In this document: in pieces, positions 41,839 through 44,260 of the stretch | Numbering within the stretch: the stretch's first letter is position 1 | Layout of the letters: each line of letters begins with the position of its first letter | NCBI GenBank assembly: GCA_017303715.1 | Contig: JAFLBZ010000036.1 | Location: forward strand, 1 to 44,260 | Length of the DNA: 44,260 nt | Reading direction: 5' to 3' | Origin: Rhodothermia bacterium | GTDB lineage: Bacteria; Bacteroidota; Rhodothermia; Rhodothermales; UBA2364 | Position numbers and translations under genes: made by a program | The notes under the pieces: model-generated | Databases searched by the model: none | Told to the model about the DNA's origin: nothing | The model's input: only the letters and a program-made list of their open reading frames with translations

Positions 41839-43407
41839 ATGCAATATAGCAAAGTATCGGCAGCGCCTACGAATCCACATGCGGAACGCCCGCGAAAAAA
41901 ATTTGATGTGGCAGACCTTTTTTCAGGCCCACTTGCAACTTCCGCCTCCGGAGATGAGGCTTTGACGATGGACGAAAAGCTACGGCAGGCTTATTTTTGG
42001 ATGGTCAATTACGCCATCATTAGCCCTTTCTACGACATTGCGTATAACGACGGCCCAGCAGCCAGTTTTGTGTTTGGAGATGCTAAACATACATTGGAAT
42101 TACCTTCAGGACAAAGTTATTCCAGTTTTGTTTTGGTTCCACTATTAAATTTGATGGTGCGCCGACGATGCCTCTTTGTTGGTGGGCCGGGGCGAGGTAA
42201 GACCGCAAGCGCCATCCTAATGGCCGTGTTAGCGGGGTATTCCCTCAAAGAGATTCGGCGGGGAATCCAGCATGGCCAACCGGAAATGACTGTAACGGAT
42301 TTGTTAGGGAACCCTCTACCAAAAGATTTGGTGAATGCAGACTCGATGGACGATATCCGGATTGCATGGCGAAAATGGCTGGCGATGCGGGTGAAAATTG
42401 TGGATGAATATAATCGGATTCCCACAAGAACCCAATCTGCATTACTCACCCTTATGGGAGATAACTATGCAGAAGTCTTGGATCAGATATATGAATGTCC
42501 CGAAGCGGCTTGGTACTTAACCGCAAATGACGACGCCGGAGGCGGAACGTATCAGGTGATCGAAGCGCTAAGGGATCGTATAGATGTCGTGGTAAAAGCG
42601 CTTCACTTTCCATCCCGTTTTATTGGGGATTTGATGAACCGGATTGAGACGGGGATTCGTCCGGAGGAAATTGTGCCCAAAGAAATTGTGTTTTCTCCCG
42701 AAGAATTGGATCGTGCATATGCGCAAATTCTGGAAATTCATGTTCCACCTGTTGTCCAACGCCGATTGGAGTTTTTTACCAGTCAGTTCGAGTTTATGGA
42801 ACAGGCTGCCGAGCAGTTTGAGTATAAAACCAAGGACACTCTTAAACTTTCTTCAATTGATTTTCTTCAAGTGGCTAATGCGACAACGGGTAATGACCAG
42901 CTCAAGGACATTGGCTTACAAACTAAAAATGGTTTATCCGTTCGTGCCATCATGACTGCCATTATTTATATTAAAGCCATTGCATTTTTTAGGGGAAATA
43001 GTGAGGTTGAATTAGAAGATGTCCGTCAGATATTGCCCTTCGTCCTTCACGATAAATTAGTCCCCAATCTGGATGCACCCTTTTTTGAAAAAGAAAACAA
43101 TGCCATTTATCGGATAGATCGGATTGGCTGGATACGGAAAATGTTTGATCTCGCCTGTGCAGAATATGATCGTTTGGACTTAGACCGGCAAGACCCCGTT
43201 GCAAGCCTTTCGCATGAGTTCGATTTAGGGATTGAGGGGCTTACGGAAAAAGAAGTAAAAGTCCGTCTCGCAAAAATTGAGGGCTTATTCACAGCGTGGA
43301 GCAAGGGGCGTAAATTGTATGGTAACCTCTACGATGACTTGCTAAAGTTGAAATACCTACACCAAAGATATACCAACTATCTACGTTGGCTCCGTTGGAA
43401 GTCGTAA
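41839..43407 (+). CDS. MoxR family AAA+ ATPase
   Basis: The 522-residue protein has a Walker A CLFVGGPGRGKTAS (residues 111-124), Walker B VKIVDEYNRIPTRTQSALLTLMGDNYAEV (185-213), the sensor-like AWYLTANDDAGGGTYQV and arginine-finger region EALRDRIDVVV, followed by a helical lid (SVRAIMTAIIYIKAIAFFRG) and a C-terminal coil to residue 522. It is larger than classical MoxR (about 330), with an N-terminal extension and a helical tail. MoxR proteins act as chaperone-like ATPases with VWA-domain partners; none is within the window, and the IS66 remnant starts 25 bp downstream of its stop. Confidence 0.92.
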   Translation: MQYSKVSAAPTNPHAERPRKKFDVADLFSGPLATSASGDEALTMDEKLRQAYFWMVNYAIISPFYDIAYNDGPAASFVFGDAKHTLELPSGQSYSSFVLVPLLNLMVRRRCLFVGGPGRGKTASAILMAVLAGYSLKEIRRGIQHGQPEMTVTDLLGNPLPKDLVNADSMDDIRIAWRKWLAMRVKIVDEYNRIPTRTQSALLTLMGDNYAEVLDQIYECPEAAWYLTANDDAGGGTYQVIEALRDRIDVVVKALHFPSRFIGDLMNRIETGIRPEEIVPKEIVFSPEELDRAYAQILEIHVPPVVQRRLEFFTSQFEFMEQAAEQFEYKTKDTLKLSSIDFLQVANATTGNDQLKDIGLQTKNGLSVRAIMTAIIYIKAIAFFRGNSEVELEDVRQILPFVLHDKLVPNLDAPFFEKENNAIYRIDRIGWIRKMFDLACAEYDRLDLDRQDPVASLSHEFDLGIEGLTEKEVKVRLAKIEGLFTAWSKGRKLYGNLYDDLLKLKYLHQRYTNYLRWLRWKS

Positions 43408-43431
43408 AGGGCGGCTGAAACGTATCTATTT

Positions 43432-43998
43432 GTAAAAACTTAGGCAGGCAACCCAATTTGATGTAAATTTGTTTTCGCGATTAAATTCGGTTCATGATGG
43501 AATTATCAAACGACATACCGGTACTGAAGGATCTGGTCAGGCTACTGCTTGCTAGGGTTGAGTTATTGGAACGCGAGAACGCCACCCTCCGGTCGGAGGT
43601 TGATGACCTTCGTTCGCGCCTGAACCTGAACAGTAAGAACAGCCATAAGCCTCCCTCGTCGGACGGCCTGTCGAAAAAAGCGGGTCTCCCCAAAAGTCCA
43701 GCCAAGAAGAGTGGGGGGCAGTTCGGTCACAAAGGCAGGACGCTCAAGATGGCTGGCTCGCCTTTGCCTTTGTCGAGGGTATCCCCTTCACCAACAACCA
43801 AGCCGAACGAGACATCCGCTGCTTGAAAACCAAGCAGAAGGTCGCCACCAATTTCCAGACTTTCAAAGGTACACGCCACTATGCACGCATCCAGTCCTTT
43901 TCTTCAACCTTGCGCAAACATTCAATGAATGTTTTTCAGAACATGATTAACGCTTTCGATAGAAATCCTGTCGTCTTTCAGGCTGCCTAAGTTTTTAC
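43432..43998 (+). mobile_element. internally deleted IS66-family element with intact inverted repeats
   Basis: The ends are GTAAAAACTTAGGCAGGC (43432-43449) and, inverted, GTAAAAACTTAGGCAGCC (43998-43981): 17 of 18 matched. Between them lies only 567 bp where an IS66 element is about 2.5 kb; the transposase pieces inside are the N- and C-terminal ends joined in different frames. I see no 8-bp target duplication (ATCTATTT left, GCTTTTTT right). The body is visibly more GC-rich than the flanks. Confidence 0.87.
43494..43990 (+). pseudogene. IS66 transposase remnant, internal deletion and frameshift
   Basis: The first part (43494 to about 43750) reads LLLARVELLERENATLRSEVDDLRSRLNLNSKNSHKPPSSDGLSKK...GGQFGHKGRTLKM, the N-terminal leucine zipper and zinc-binding-like region of IS66 transposase. 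In the frame shifted by two bases, 43739-43990 reads AFVEGIPFTNNQAERDIRCLKTKQKVATNFQTFKGTRHYARIQSFSSTLRKHSMNVFQNMINAF, the C-terminal domain with its conserved NNQAERD. Some 300 or more residues, including the main catalytic part, are missing. The stop at 43988-43990 lies within the right inverted repeat. Confidence 0.88.
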
Positions 43999-44021
43999 GC
44001 TTTTTTTATCCTTCTGTTCAA

Positions 44022-44060
44022 CCCTGCGTAACATCAGTTATTAACTGATGTTACGCAGGG
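44022..44060. repeat. perfect palindrome, 19-bp arms, 1-bp centre
   Basis: CCCTGCGTAACATCAGTTA (44022-44040) and its exact reverse complement (44042-44060) flank a single T. The length and the abrupt ends suggest two terminal inverted repeats lying back to back, as left by adjacent or excised insertion sequences, rather than a terminator: no T run follows on either side. See findings. Confidence 0.85.
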
Positions 44061-44191
44061 AGTGCCTGCGCTTTGATAATTGCTAACTCTTGAAAAGCAA
44101 CTTTAAGTGCTTTGAGGTAAATTTTACCTTTAATAGACTTGTTGCGCTTGTTTTTATTGAGTTTAGAAGGAATTAAGTTTGGGTGCAAAAT
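44051..44191 (-). other. possible coding tail of a truncated insertion-sequence gene
   Basis: On the minus strand a frame open for 46 codons, from just after a stop at 44192-44194 to a TAA at 44051-44053 inside the palindrome, ends IKGKIYLKALKVAFQELAII...LPA. It is Lys/Leu-rich with no start codon. The coincidence of the stop with the palindrome fits a transposase end beside its terminal repeat, but 46 open codons can occur by chance. Confidence 0.3.
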
Positions 44192-44260
44192 TCATGTTTT
44201 GAATTTTTGAGCTTTAAATTGCATAATCCTGCACAAATTTCCAGTATCATTTCAGCAGTC

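Noticed and set aside
1-44260. tRNA or rRNA genes
   Set aside because: Scanned the gaps by eye for TTCRA-type T-arms and acceptor pairing; none was convincing.

Overview
The window reads as ordinary chromosome of a Bacteroidota-type bacterium in the broad sense. Evidence: a GLPGLI-family protein beside a carboxypeptidase-regulatory-domain/TonB-plug outer-membrane barrel, a SusC-style plug sequence, a GatB-tailed glutaminyl-tRNA synthetase, an rpsF-rpsR-rplI operon, and mostly weak Shine-Dalgarno signals. A complete class III polyhydroxyalkanoate (PHA) cluster and moderate GC suggest a Rhodothermota/Balneolota-like branch rather than a gut Bacteroides, but that placement is inference.

Layout. 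1-1.7 kb: possible start of a leftward gene, a small membrane protein, and an AlkD-type glycosylase overlapping an unknown coiled-coil gene. 1.7-6 kb (minus): glnS, a four-helix membrane protein, then rpsF-rpsR-rplI with its terminator. 6-10.2 kb: a lipoprotein dienelactone hydrolase, a secreted TIM-barrel/carbohydrate-binding protein, and divergently a lipoprotein made only of a TonB-receptor plug. 10.4-16.9 kb: housekeeping and transport genes (DUF2200, nadD, amino acid permease, HlyIII-type membrane protein, ROK protein, 1-Cys peroxiredoxin) and a CysB-type LysR regulator.

17.0-23.9 kb is the most coherent system. A SARP-like regulator (winged helix plus BTAD) is followed by an 11-bp-spaced tandem repeat and a candidate -7 element, then small PhaE-like protein, phasin, phaE, phaC, phaB, a second small PhaE-like protein and phaA. 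PhaA and PhaB would make 3-hydroxybutyryl-CoA from acetyl-CoA, PhaE/PhaC would polymerise it, and the phasin and small helical proteins would coat or organise the granule. Two large RNA hairpins divide the operon at phasin/phaE and phaC/phaB, and a triple-hairpin terminator region ends it.

23.9-30.8 kb is envelope-related: outer-membrane barrel plus GLPGLI protein (minus), then M14 carboxypeptidase, TlpA-like thioredoxin and a second redoxin (plus). A 643-bp gene-free gap follows with two copies of a CCCCGTAGGGG-core repeat. 31.4-41.8 kb: LacI regulator, methyltransferase, ftsE, divergent HAD protein, DUF3089 lipoprotein, M32 carboxypeptidase, L,D-transpeptidase, lambda-lysozyme-like muramidase, monoglyceride-lipase-like hydrolase, RluA-type pseudouridine synthase and a thioredoxin-like ferredoxin. 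41.8-44.26 kb: a MoxR AAA+ ATPase whose downstream side is occupied by an internally deleted IS66 copy with intact inverted repeats, then a perfect 19-bp-arm palindrome that looks like two abutting insertion-sequence ends. I saw no tRNA, rRNA or CRISPR array.
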